From: Sulfuracidifex metallicus DSM 6482 = JCM 9184
Lineage (GTDB): Archaea > Thermoproteota > Thermoprotei_A > Sulfolobales > Sulfolobaceae
Assembly: GCA_032834875.1 (NCBI GenBank)
Contig: CP135238.1
Coordinates: 68,011 to 132,010, forward strand
Direction of reading: 5' to 3'
DNA length: 64,000 nt
The position numbers were made by a program, and so were the translations under genes. This document shows positions 52,719-60,753 of the stretch, piece by piece. Position 1 is the first letter of the stretch. Every line of letters starts with the position of its first letter. The notes under the pieces were generated by a model. That model worked only from the letters and a program-made list of their open reading frames with translations. It made no database searches and had not been told where the DNA came from.

Positions 52719-53256
52719 CGCGACTTGGGGACGCTAAAGTACTTTTAATATATTCTCACAATGCCAACCCAATAGCTACTTTTGACGTATCGATTTTACG
52801 TAAAGTTACTGATCTATTAAGCGAGTTTGACCCAAATATTTTCTATGTTTACCTATCTGCGGGTAATGAGGTTAGAGTATTATTTAATGATAAGACTGAC
52901 GTTTCAATTAATGAGTTAGGTTATGGATACAAGAGCTTGCTAAATTTCATACTGTCTTATGTTGTTTATCAACCTAGGATTATCCTTATTGACGATTTAG
53001 AAGGTTTTTCTTTAAACCCGGAATTGCTTAAACAATTTTACGACTTTTTGTTGAGACTAGATGTAGACTTAATATTAATTACAACGCAGAGCAGTGACGT
53101 TTATGCGTATTTAGCTGAAAAGCGATCAGATAACGTTAGGTTTATATTAATTAATGACGGTAATTACGAGGTTCTGTCTTCGGAAGAAGTTTTGGATAGG
53201 ATGGATTACGAAGATTTAAGAGGGTATGAGTGCTGGGACTATTTACAGAGAAGGGG
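52703..53256 (+). pseudogene. C-terminal fragment of an ABC/AAA_21-like ATPase
   Basis: The frame (positions congruent to 52937) encodes a recognisable ATPase end without its Walker A half. It begins around GDAKVLLIYSHNANPIATFD, has a signature-like INELGYGYKSLLNFILSYVV, the Walker B stretch RIILIDDLEGFSLNPELLKQ and a following LDLILITT-type strand with TTQSSDVYAY (H-loop position occupied by Q). No start codon precedes it in a sensible place. The reading frame runs into a MITE-like element at about 53256, which truncates it. It may be cargo of the former integrated element. Confidence 0.6.
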
Positions 53257-53602
53257 GTTAAGGGGGCGGAAAGCCTCGCCTTTTAAGGCGGGGATGGATA
53301 GCCCCCTTATAAAAGGTTTAAATATTTCTTTTTTCAAAAATCTTTTAGTGACGCTAACGATACTCCTCCCCAGCTCGATTGAGGGCTTAATGGGACTGTG
53401 GGAGGAGCAACCATCATCTTCCTTTTCCTTCAAGGGACTAGAGCTCAGCAATGAAAGTCCCCTACCCACTCTGTCCAAATGGGAGTGGTTCTCTGAGCCA
53501 CTCGACTGCCCACCAAATGAGAGATGTAATCCCGAATCGATGGTGGGAACTATGAACCCTCTGGAGGGGAACCCTCGCCCTTCCAGGGCGGGGAGGAAGT
53601 CA
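53256..53602 (+). mobile_element. MITE-like element related to IS200/IS605, TnpB-guide-like
   Basis: About 350 bases. The left hairpin has an outer stem GGGGGC (53262-53267) with GCCCCC (53301-53306) and an inner stem CCTCGCC/GGCGGGG. A TATA-like GGTTTAAATA follows near 53315. An internal hairpin uses CTCCTCCCC and GGGAGGAG (53362-53405), and the right hairpin is CCTCGCCC (53573-53580) with GGGCGGGG (53586-53593), ending in GAGGAAGTCAG. There is no transposase. A related copy lies at 61950. The structure resembles IS605 ends and TnpB guide-RNA scaffolds; exact borders are uncertain. Confidence 0.55.
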
Positions 53603-54021
53603 GAATGATATAGGCATAGAAAAATACCTAATCTCGAGAAATATCAAGGCATAAAGGTGCACAAGCGTATTTCCGATATACGACCATTTATCACTACCTA
53701 TACTAGCCCGTCTATATTCGATAAACTAAACCGTACGTCAAGTAGTGGAGTGCAGACTCTTAGACCTATATTAATAGCAGCTTATAGCTGAGGTAATTGA
53801 GTTGGAGATATTAAGTCAAAGTTTCGCCGTTGTATTGGCATGGCAAAAAAGGTTAAGCGTATTTTCTTCAGCTTTACGCGACTATTTATCACTCATCATT
53901 AAAGATTCATCAGATAAAGATATAGTTATATATAAAGGATATAAATGAGGATAACTAAGTACAGATTAATGCAATTATTAATAATATAAATGTTAACATA
54001 ACAATAACTTCTTACCCAGCC
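53603..54021. other. Low-information region inside the decayed element
   Basis: About 420 bases after the MITE-like element. Apart from the small frame at 53802-53948 no gene could be supported. A stretch just after the element (53607 onward) reads DIGIEKYLISRNIKA then stop and might be the severed tail of the ATPase, but this is speculative. Confidence 0.4.
53802..53948 (+). CDS. Small hypothetical protein or gene fragment
   Basis: TTG 53802 opens a 48-residue frame (MEILSQSFAVVLAWQKRLSV and an acidic-basic tail ending YKGYK). It has an amphipathic-helix character and no recognised motif. AGGT lies 10 bases upstream. It may be a remnant of a larger gene of the former integrated element; evidence for expression is nil. 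Confidence 0.3.
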   Translation: MEILSQSFAVVLAWQKRLSVFSSALRDYLSLIIKDSSDKDIVIYKGYK

Positions 54022-54405
54022 GTGATTTTGAATTTTAACCAACATAATGACGATGTATATAAGGTAGTAGAAATTATAAAGAATATCATATCTGAAAAAT
54101 TTGAAGGGCGTAACGAGGTCACAGAGATGTCCTATGTGGGTATTTATAGTATAGACGGAAATATTTACGAAATTATTAAGAAGTATGTAGATATAAAGCA
54201 AATATCTGATGATATGTCGCCTTTTTCCATTAGGTTATATAAAACTGAAAGTTATTTAGATGAGAATTTAGTAATAGAACCTTATGCGGGTTTAAGAAAC
54301 GCGGTTTATGTCAATTATATTGCGAATTATAAAGACCATGATATCTGCATCGAGAATACTAAAAAGAGGATTAACGCTTTGGTGAAATTTTTTGAGGGAA
54401 TGTGA
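54022..54405 (+). CDS. Hypothetical protein
   Basis: 127 residues from GTG 54022. An alternating pattern (ILNFNQHNDDVYKVVEIIKN, MSYVGIYSIDGNIYEIIKKY) suggests an alpha/beta fold; there are no cysteines clustered and no catalytic motif. It reads as a true gene by composition but I do not recognise it. It is followed by another small gene overlapping or 30 bases on. Both lie in the stretch between the integrase fragment and the sugar-transferase cluster, so an origin in the former mobile element is likely. Confidence 0.5.
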   Translation: MILNFNQHNDDVYKVVEIIKNIISEKFEGRNEVTEMSYVGIYSIDGNIYEIIKKYVDIKQISDDMSPFSIRLYKTESYLDENLVIEPYAGLRNAVYVNYIANYKDHDICIENTKKRINALVKFFEGM

Positions 54406-54436
54406 TTTTTATGCAGATCTCAACTCTAAATCTAAT

Positions 54437-54655
54437 ATGCAACGCGTAAATGAAGTTAGAAAAATAATAGAAGATATTCTTAGAAATATTATTAGTGATA
54501 AAAACCTATTGGATAGGTTATCGAACCTTAAATTTGAAATAAGTAAGCGTGAACGTATAACTGCTTATCTTATAAGTAATTACAAAATACCAAGCTTTAA
54601 TTTTCTTAGATATTCTTCTAACCCCTTCACGGCATCAGCGATTCCGAAAACATAA
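54437..54655 (+). CDS. Small helical hypothetical protein, end doubtful
   Basis: 72 residues from ATG 54437 (MQRVNEVRKIIEDILRNIIS), charged and helical up to about residue 50; TTG 54392 could add 15. The last 25 codons (from 54580) lie opposite the coding strand of the next gene and look like its antisense, so the original C-terminus was probably lost at a junction near 54585. Function is unknown. Confidence 0.4.
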   Translation: MQRVNEVRKIIEDILRNIISDKNLLDRLSNLKFEISKRERITAYLISNYKIPSFNFLRYSSNPFTASAIPKT

Positions 54656-54996
54656 TCAGCCCCTTTCGAAACATCTATGCCGTAGCCTTTATACTCATCA
54701 ACTATCTTATCCCTAATCTTAAGCCTAGCCGAAAAGTCCGCATTAGTGTCAAGTAATAATTCCCCGTAAAAATAAGATAACTTAGCATAATATCCTTCTC
54801 TTCTAAGCCTTAAGATGAACTCTAAAAGTATTACTAAATCCAAATGAGCCTCTTCTAACCCATTCTCACTTACACTCTTCCTCATGAAGTCAATCAACTT
54901 AGAGTCTAATATTACGTCTTCAAGACTGTTTACGAACTTACTCAGAATCGTAAGCTTCTCATCACATATCTTAGTTTCCTCATATAACCTAAGCAT
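54580..54996 (-). CDS. Hypothetical helical protein, third gene of a minus-strand trio
   Basis: 138 residues, mostly acidic and helical (ILSKFVNSLEDVILDSKLID, LDLVILLEFILRLRREGYYA). It ends with a basic helix LEEYLRKLKLGIL. No family recognised. It follows the 94-residue gene with a 1-base gap, so the three minus-strand genes form one unit. The protein is soluble by composition. Confidence 0.55.
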   Translation of the reverse strand: MLRLYEETKICDEKLTILSKFVNSLEDVILDSKLIDFMRKSVSENGLEEAHLDLVILLEFILRLRREGYYAKLSYFYGELLLDTNADFSARLKIRDKIVDEYKGYGIDVSKGADYVFGIADAVKGLEEYLRKLKLGIL

Positions 54997-54997
54997 T

Positions 54998-55282
54998 TCA
55001 GGGTTTAATGAAAGTATGGTTTATTGAATATAAAGCGTCTTTAAACGAGCACGGAACTCTAGGGATTGTAAACTTTACTTTCTTATATATGAAGAATAAG
55101 TAGTCTAATACTCTTAACTGCTGACTGGTGTTTAAATATGGAAGCTTAGACTGAAGTAGTTCAATATTCTCACGTAAGAGATTCTCTTCCTGTAACATAA
55201 TTTTTAATAAGGGATTTAAATAGGTATCATCTACATCTAGATCAACTAAGGATAATAGAGTATCAATATTCAAATTAATCAC
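54998..55282 (-). CDS. Hypothetical helical protein, second gene of a minus-strand trio
   Basis: 94 residues starting MINLNIDTLLSLVDLDVDDT, rich in Leu, Asp and Glu with heptad-like spacing (LLREN-IELLQSKL). The end PRVPCSFKDALYSINHTFI is less helical. No motif recognised. Its ATG overlaps the stop of the upstream 65-residue gene by 4 bases, a sign of translational coupling. Confidence 0.5.
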   Translation of the reverse strand: MINLNIDTLLSLVDLDVDDTYLNPLLKIMLQEENLLRENIELLQSKLPYLNTSQQLRVLDYLFFIYKKVKFTIPRVPCSFKDALYSINHTFIKP

Positions 55283-55476
55283 TTAAGTAAGTGGTATGTA
55301 GAATTAGCAACACCTATAGAACTTACTAAAGTATCTACTACTTCACCTTGTGACGCAAAATACATCGTAGTCGCTGCAGAATATAAAAGATGACCGGCGG
55401 AGATTATTTTATTTCCTTCAGTTAAAAATTCTGCAATACCAAGACCTATAGTTATAATTAAATTCCATATTTTCAT
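55279..55476 (-). CDS. Small membrane-associated hypothetical protein, first gene of a minus-strand trio
   Basis: 65 residues. The N-terminus MKIWNLIITIGLGIAEFLTE could be a membrane helix or signal anchor; the middle (ISAGHLLYSAATTMYFA) is weakly hydrophobic and glycine/alanine-rich. The mid-section might form a second helix that inserts into the membrane. I do not recognise the family. It leads the trio, which together suggests a membrane protein with two soluble helical partners. Confidence 0.5.
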   Translation of the reverse strand: MKIWNLIITIGLGIAEFLTEGNKIISAGHLLYSAATTMYFASQGEVVDTLVSSIGVANSTYHLLK

Positions 55477-55669
55477 AAGTGCAAGTTAATTATATTCATA
55501 TAAAAGGTTTCTTACAAAAAGGAGCAGATTACCAATAAGCTAAAACTTAATCTTAGTATTTACTCTTAATAGAGATTTCCTGATTAATACCAATGATGAC
55601 TACACATCTCTACTCTTTTTAATATTAACTCAGATTATTTCGAAAGTTGTTGAATCTAAGAATTTACGC

Positions 55670-56104
55670 TTGGCCTTAATTCCATTAGTTGCTAATATAA
55701 ATATCGAAGAACTTTCATATTATTATGTGGAATTAAGTGCTATAATCTCCATTGATTTATTTGCATATTTGATTGTTTTACTTATTAAAAGATATAATGC
55801 ATTTATTATAATGGAAAGAGAAAATATAATACCGCCCATTACTGTTTTTATGATTATTCTTATAGCTGTTATTATTATAGTCTCTCTAGGATTACCCATA
55901 ATTATCATAACTTATAGTGTAATTTTATCTGTAATCAAAATACTAACAAACGCCCCAGTCAAAGAATTATCTGTAGGATTAGCTATAGCTTTGGCAATTA
56001 TTTTTGGTTCATTCTTTGTTTCAATGCTAAAATTAACGGATATATACGAAATTAGGGGAAGCTTATCAACAATTAGAGAAATTCTTACAACACGAAGACG
56101 TTAA
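55670..56104 (+). CDS. Hypothetical multi-pass membrane protein, 5' end uncertain
   Basis: 144 residues from TTG 55670 with four strongly hydrophobic stretches (LSAIISIDLFAYLIVLLI; ITVFMIILIAVIIIVSLGLP; IIIITYSVILSVIKIL; VGLAIALAIIFGSFFVSML) and a basic tail. The same frame stays open to 55544 and reads on as plausible protein (LNRDFLINTNDDYTSLLFLI), but has no ATG, GTG or TTG there, so the gene may be truncated at its 5' end. Function unknown. Confidence 0.5.
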   Translation: MALIPLVANINIEELSYYYVELSAIISIDLFAYLIVLLIKRYNAFIIMERENIIPPITVFMIILIAVIIIVSLGLPIIIITYSVILSVIKILTNAPVKELSVGLAIALAIIFGSFFVSMLKLTDIYEIRGSLSTIREILTTRRR

Positions 56105-56193
56105 GTAATAAAACGCTTTTATTTGAAATATGGTTATAAAGATTTGCATTAGAGGTATTTTTACCTTATTGCTTCAATGAATATGCTCCCTAT

Positions 56194-56961
56194 TTATAGA
56201 TAATAACCTAAAGCAAAGGGAACTCCCTTAATTACCATCAAGGGAAGTAGCTTCACCTTCTCTCCTAAACTTAACCCTGGCCTAGTCCTCCTCTCATAAA
56301 TAAATCTCTCGTACTCAGTTCCCCTCAACAACTTAGCGTTCTTCCCGTATTTATACCACTTCCTCATAAAATTCCACAGAGAGTCGTCCTCCCCGTGGTA
56401 AACTGCATTAGGAATAAACTGAACTTTCCCATCTTTGTACAGCTTCATAACGTTATAATAAATTACGCTGTCCTCAAAGGCGTCAAGTTTACTCCTAAGG
56501 TTTTCAGGAATTTGCTCGTAAGCCTTCAAAAGCAACTGTCTATCATACATTCTGGGAATTATACTGCCATTACCTACTGACAGATTGTCAGCCCATTTCC
56601 TGTGAGTCATTTCCCTATCAATGCTCATCAGCTTATGGACTATTCCTTTTCCTACAGTTATTTCTCCTAATGCGATAACTTTCTCCTCAAAGCCCTTAAA
56701 GTTCTCAGAAAAATACATGTCGGAATCCAGGTTAACTACGTAGTCACCCTTTGCGATTTTTACTCCTTCAATTCTTGCAATTAACCTACTACCTTTCACC
56801 TGGAAAACTTTTGCTCCTTCTTTCTCAGCAATCTCCACAGTTCTGTCCGTGGAAAAGGAGTCAACAACTATAACCTCACTAGCAAACTGTAGTGCTGACT
56901 TAACAGTAGCTCCAATAGTTTTCTCACTGTTAAGCGTCGGAATTACAACACTAATTTTCAT
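56194..56961 (-). CDS. Family 2 glycosyltransferase
   Basis: Transfers a sugar from a nucleotide donor; 255 residues of GT-A fold. It begins MKISVVIPTLNSEKTIGATV, has VIVVDSFSTDRTVEIAEKEG and the DxD-like metal motif LDSDMYF at about residue 78. FEDSVIYYNV and a basic C-terminus follow. No membrane helix is clear, so it may dock at the inner face. Likely acts on surface or lipid-linked glycans with the neighbouring genes. The upstream 90-residue gene is on the same strand, 24 bases away. Confidence 0.87.
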   Translation of the reverse strand: MKISVVIPTLNSEKTIGATVKSALQFASEVIVVDSFSTDRTVEIAEKEGAKVFQVKGSRLIARIEGVKIAKGDYVVNLDSDMYFSENFKGFEEKVIALGEITVGKGIVHKLMSIDREMTHRKWADNLSVGNGSIIPRMYDRQLLLKAYEQIPENLRSKLDAFEDSVIYYNVMKLYKDGKVQFIPNAVYHGEDDSLWNFMRKWYKYGKNAKLLRGTEYERFIYERRTRPGLSLGEKVKLLPLMVIKGVPFALGYYL

Positions 56962-56984
56962 TAAGAAAATATGAGAAAGGAAAT

Positions 56985-57257
56985 TTAAAAGCCTAAAGTT
57001 TTACCTTTTCCTAGCATGTAATAAACAGATTCTCCATATGTTAGCTCTTCCTTAACTAACCCAATATTGTGAATAAAGTTGTTTTTCCTTACATTAAACG
57101 TTATGCCATCAATTCTTACTTTTATCAAATCTTTTACTTCTTCATGATTAAAACCTTTATGTAGAAGAAAATAGTTAACGAAAGTTCTTGATAATATGGA
57201 ACCAGGGAACGATCTAAAGTTTGTTGGTAAAACTCTTAAATATTCTAAGTGATTCAT
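56985..57257 (-). CDS. Short hypothetical protein, possible FkbM-methyltransferase N-terminal remnant
   Basis: 90 residues. The stretch KVRIDGITFNVRKNNFIHNI followed by ELTYGESVYYM recalls the region before the SAM motif in archaeal FkbM-type methyltransferases, but the SAM-binding part is absent. It may therefore be a fragment. Evidence is weak; it could equally be an independent small protein. Confidence 0.35.
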   Translation of the reverse strand: MNHLEYLRVLPTNFRSFPGSILSRTFVNYFLLHKGFNHEEVKDLIKVRIDGITFNVRKNNFIHNIGLVKEELTYGESVYYMLGKGKTLGF

Positions 57258-57306
57258 AAAACTATAAGCACTACATTTATTATAAAGTTTAAAGAAATGA
57301 GTTCTA

Positions 57307-58170
57307 ATGGCTAGTATTTGTGTTTATGGTACTGTTTTTAATATTGTTAATACTTTTGAGGATAGTGTAAAATTCGTTTGGAGTCCAGATTATGATATTG
57401 TTATTGTTGATAACTACTCAAAGGACGGAACATGGGAGAAACTACAAGAATTAAAGAAAGAATATAACTTGAAACTACTAAGACTAAAATCATCAAGAGG
57501 AAAAGGAAGAGCTTACGCATTAGAACAATGCCCAGAAAACTCAATAACAGCATACTTCGACCTAGACGTAATGTACAACCAAAACTACCACAAAGTAATA
57601 AAATCTGGACTAAAAGAGCTTTTTATAGTTGGTCCAGTAATGAGTTATATAAATTCTAAAGAAGATATTCTTAAGCCTGGAAATTGGCGGGATTTGAACT
57701 TTGGAGAAGATATAGAATTCCTGAGCAGGCAAAATATTTCAATAACCTTTCCACTAATTATAGGCAAAAATGAAGATGTGACAACTAAGAACCTTTATAT
57801 CGAACGAGAAAAAAGGTATTCCAAATTTTGGAAAATTAGAATATTAAAAAATTATAGATATATATAGAGGTGTGCAATAAAATATGAAGATTTCATATCT
57901 ATATATCCTTATGCGACTAAATACAATATAATTTTGTATTTACTGTACTTGTTATCTAGAGTTAAAGGCCATTATAAGAACGCAGAACCTAATAATTATG
58001 TACATCTTTGGAAGAAGGTAGTCAATACTATATCTGATCCTATAGAATATTCGAAAAATGTAGATTTAACTGATATACAGATTCCTCAATCTAGAAATCT
58101 ATATAATTATATTGAAAAGCACGGCATTAATAACAATAATAAAATATTAAAGTATATAATATTGGTATAA
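57307..58170 (+). pseudogene. Family 2 glycosyltransferase interrupted by an in-frame TAG
   Basis: The first part (57307-57867, 186 residues) has the GT2 start ICVYGTVFNIVNTFEDSVKF, VDNYSKDGTWEKLQELKKEY and a metal motif AYFDLDVMYN. It ends at TAG 57865. The same frame continues directly (RCAIKYEDFISIYPYATKYN, then a hydrophobic LYLLYLLSRVKGHYKN) to the stop at 58168-58170, where a C-terminal membrane-binding end is usual for this enzyme type. The codon after codon is intact, so a single nonsense change split the gene. Without readthrough the product lacks its C-terminal third. Confidence 0.75.
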
Positions 58171-58266
58171 ACTAAATATTTAATAATAATCTTTTATCTA
58201 AATTTCAAATATATCTTAAATAACCTATTGAAAACTTTTTTTAAGATCACATAAGACTTTATCATA

Positions 58267-60753
58267 ATGTCAATTACTTATAATATAAGCCGTAGATTAG
58301 AATTTATATTATTATGGATATTTTCACTAATTCCTATTTCTGGGTACCTTTTAGGTAATGGATACCTAAACTATTACGGACCTCAATTCCCCTTTTTCTC
58401 TGGGCATTATATTAAGTATTTATATACACTATTCGTATACACTCCAGAGACCGGTATTTCTCCTAGTGTTCAGAGTGTTCTATATTTATTCATGGACATT
58501 ATGCCAGTTAACAATACCATAATATTAGCTAAACTATACCTTATATTAATATTTAGCTCAATATATTTTATATTATGGAAATTAACTGATATAATTCTTA
58601 GAGTTTTAAATATAAATAATTTTATTGTTAAGATTTTATCTATTTTATTTTTCTATTTAATACCATTATATATGCAATTAATTGCTTCTAACTGGTTTAA
58701 TGTAATACTAGGAATATTATCATTAACTTATGTAGTAGTAAACATCGTAAATATACAATATAATAAAATGAAACTGACGAAGAAAACCATTATATTATCT
58801 GGTATAGCTTTAGGATTTTCTGCAATGATGGATCCGAGATTTTATATTTGGTTCCTTTATATTATTATGATATTTCTATTATATACTATAATCACGTACA
58901 GAGAATCGCTTCTAAATATTATTAAAAGCTTAATAGGAATATTTTTAGTATCATTACCTTTTTTAATTTATGTATACTACATATTTATATATCCGTCTCT
59001 TATTACAGTTCCAATAAGTAAAGCAGTAAGTTTTGGTGCATTAAGACCTGATAGCCTATCTTATATATCAGGGTTTTCCCAAAATTCAGATTTTGTAAAT
59101 CTTTTAACATTTATAAGTAGTTGGTGGCCCTCAGTTATTCCATCTTCTCCATCTATACTTTTTTATCCTAGAAACAAATGGTTTTATTTACCAGCTTATG
59201 GATTTAATGATCAAATTCTTTTACCAAATGACCTAATATCATATATATGGCTTTCTTCTCTATTTATTTTTATTGCTATAGTATTTATTAGCATTTTTGA
59301 TAAATCTAGAAGAAAAATTTCTTCAGAATTATTATTGGCTCTCACGTTTATGATAGGCGTAGAAAGTGGAACTGACTTTCCATTTAATGACTTTACATAT
59401 ATATTTGACGTCCTTCCTTCAAAGTTACCAGTAATTGGAGGAATAATGTCTACAGCATTTGCAATTCCATTTTATGCAGAATGGACTAATATCTCATTAT
59501 CTTTAATATTAGCAGCAATAGGCTTTAATTATATAATTAGCTTTATCAGGAAAATTAAAACGAAATATATAATAGGAATTGTATTAATCCTAATTATGAG
59601 TTTCGCTAGCTGGCAATACTTTAATGGAACACTTTATCCTAGTCAACATACAGGATCATTCCCTGGTAATAGTATATCATTAGAAGGATATTACTATCCT
59701 TTAAATCCTCCACCTCAATGGGTTCGCGTAATGAATATCTTATCAACGTCAAATGCAGGAGTAGCGTATGTAGGTGAAGGAGGGTTCAGTGAAAAGTGGA
59801 CTAATTATCAATTTATTTCACTTTCTCCCCCTCTTATGCCGGGCTACGCTACAATTTCTCCTCCACATATTACTTACGTTAATCAAACTCCATTAGCTTA
59901 CGACATAGCAGGAATAAAGTACTTATTCATAGACAATACCTCTTATATCCCCTTAAGTAATTCCTTCATTTACTCTTATCTAAATAACTCTGGATTAAAA
60001 GTGGTTTACGCAAAAGCTGACGTATACTTACTTGAACAGCCAAACGCTTCAGTATTTAGGGAAGCTAAAATGGGCATTTATTTTAGTCCAACTAATGAAA
60101 CTATTTTATTTAAGGCCGAATGTTTACTTTATCCTCTACTTAATTATACTCCGGCTATAATTAGTCCAGAAAAAACTAATAATACTGTAACAATGTTACT
60201 TAATCCTTCTATAGTTAACGAGAATTACATGTCATTATTTAACGATAGTAGAAACATAACGATTATCCAAGGATCTTATATAATCAATCATGAAGGAAAT
60301 ATAAGCCGTGAGACTATACTTAGTGAGAAAGTTATAACTGTAAAACCTCGGACTATAATAATTCCAGAAAAACTAAATCTATCTGATTTTGTGTCTGTGC
60401 CAATCAATTTCTCTTTCAATCAGTTAATGGCAGAATTTGAAGTGAATAGTAGTTCTTCTTACATAGTAGAAACATCTTTACCTTTACCTTATGGTGGAAT
60501 TGTAGTAAATAACGGAAAGATTTTAGGCTTAAACGGTCTTGGTCAATATATTTTCACATCTAACGGTAAGCTAACAATTTCAATAAAACAAGGTTTTATA
60601 ACTGATTTATTAATAACTGCAGTAGATATTTTCTTCTATGTATTGTTTATATATTTCATCATTTACAAGAGCTTTTTTAATGGTAAAATCGTAGAGGTTA
60701 TTAATAATGCTATCATTAGGATTAGCAGACTCAAGAGCTATAAGCAAACTTAA
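58267..60753 (+). CDS. Large polytopic membrane protein, GT-C-like, with extracellular domain
   Basis: 828 residues. About 10-12 hydrophobic segments fill residues 10-460, with a loop EFILLWIFSLIPISGYLLGN at the start and a GT-C-like early loop (YTPETGISPSVQSVLYLFMD). From about 465 to 790 an exposed domain is rich in Asn-x-Ser/Thr sites (for example NNSG, NETI, NYTP, NRNIT-like NDSRNITII), then a last helix LLITAVDIFFYVLFIYFIIY. GT-C enzymes use lipid-linked sugars, so a role in surface glycan assembly fits the cluster. The catalytic acidic residue cannot be named with certainty, so other functions stay possible. Confidence 0.6.
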   Translation: MSITYNISRRLEFILLWIFSLIPISGYLLGNGYLNYYGPQFPFFSGHYIKYLYTLFVYTPETGISPSVQSVLYLFMDIMPVNNTIILAKLYLILIFSSIYFILWKLTDIILRVLNINNFIVKILSILFFYLIPLYMQLIASNWFNVILGILSLTYVVVNIVNIQYNKMKLTKKTIILSGIALGFSAMMDPRFYIWFLYIIMIFLLYTIITYRESLLNIIKSLIGIFLVSLPFLIYVYYIFIYPSLITVPISKAVSFGALRPDSLSYISGFSQNSDFVNLLTFISSWWPSVIPSSPSILFYPRNKWFYLPAYGFNDQILLPNDLISYIWLSSLFIFIAIVFISIFDKSRRKISSELLLALTFMIGVESGTDFPFNDFTYIFDVLPSKLPVIGGIMSTAFAIPFYAEWTNISLSLILAAIGFNYIISFIRKIKTKYIIGIVLILIMSFASWQYFNGTLYPSQHTGSFPGNSISLEGYYYPLNPPPQWVRVMNILSTSNAGVAYVGEGGFSEKWTNYQFISLSPPLMPGYATISPPHITYVNQTPLAYDIAGIKYLFIDNTSYIPLSNSFIYSYLNNSGLKVVYAKADVYLLEQPNASVFREAKMGIYFSPTNETILFKAECLLYPLLNYTPAIISPEKTNNTVTMLLNPSIVNENYMSLFNDSRNITIIQGSYIINHEGNISRETILSEKVITVKPRTIIIPEKLNLSDFVSVPINFSFNQLMAEFEVNSSSSYIVETSLPLPYGGIVVNNGKILGLNGLGQYIFTSNGKLTISIKQGFITDLLITAVDIFFYVLFIYFIIYKSFFNGKIVEVINNAIIRISRLKSYKQT

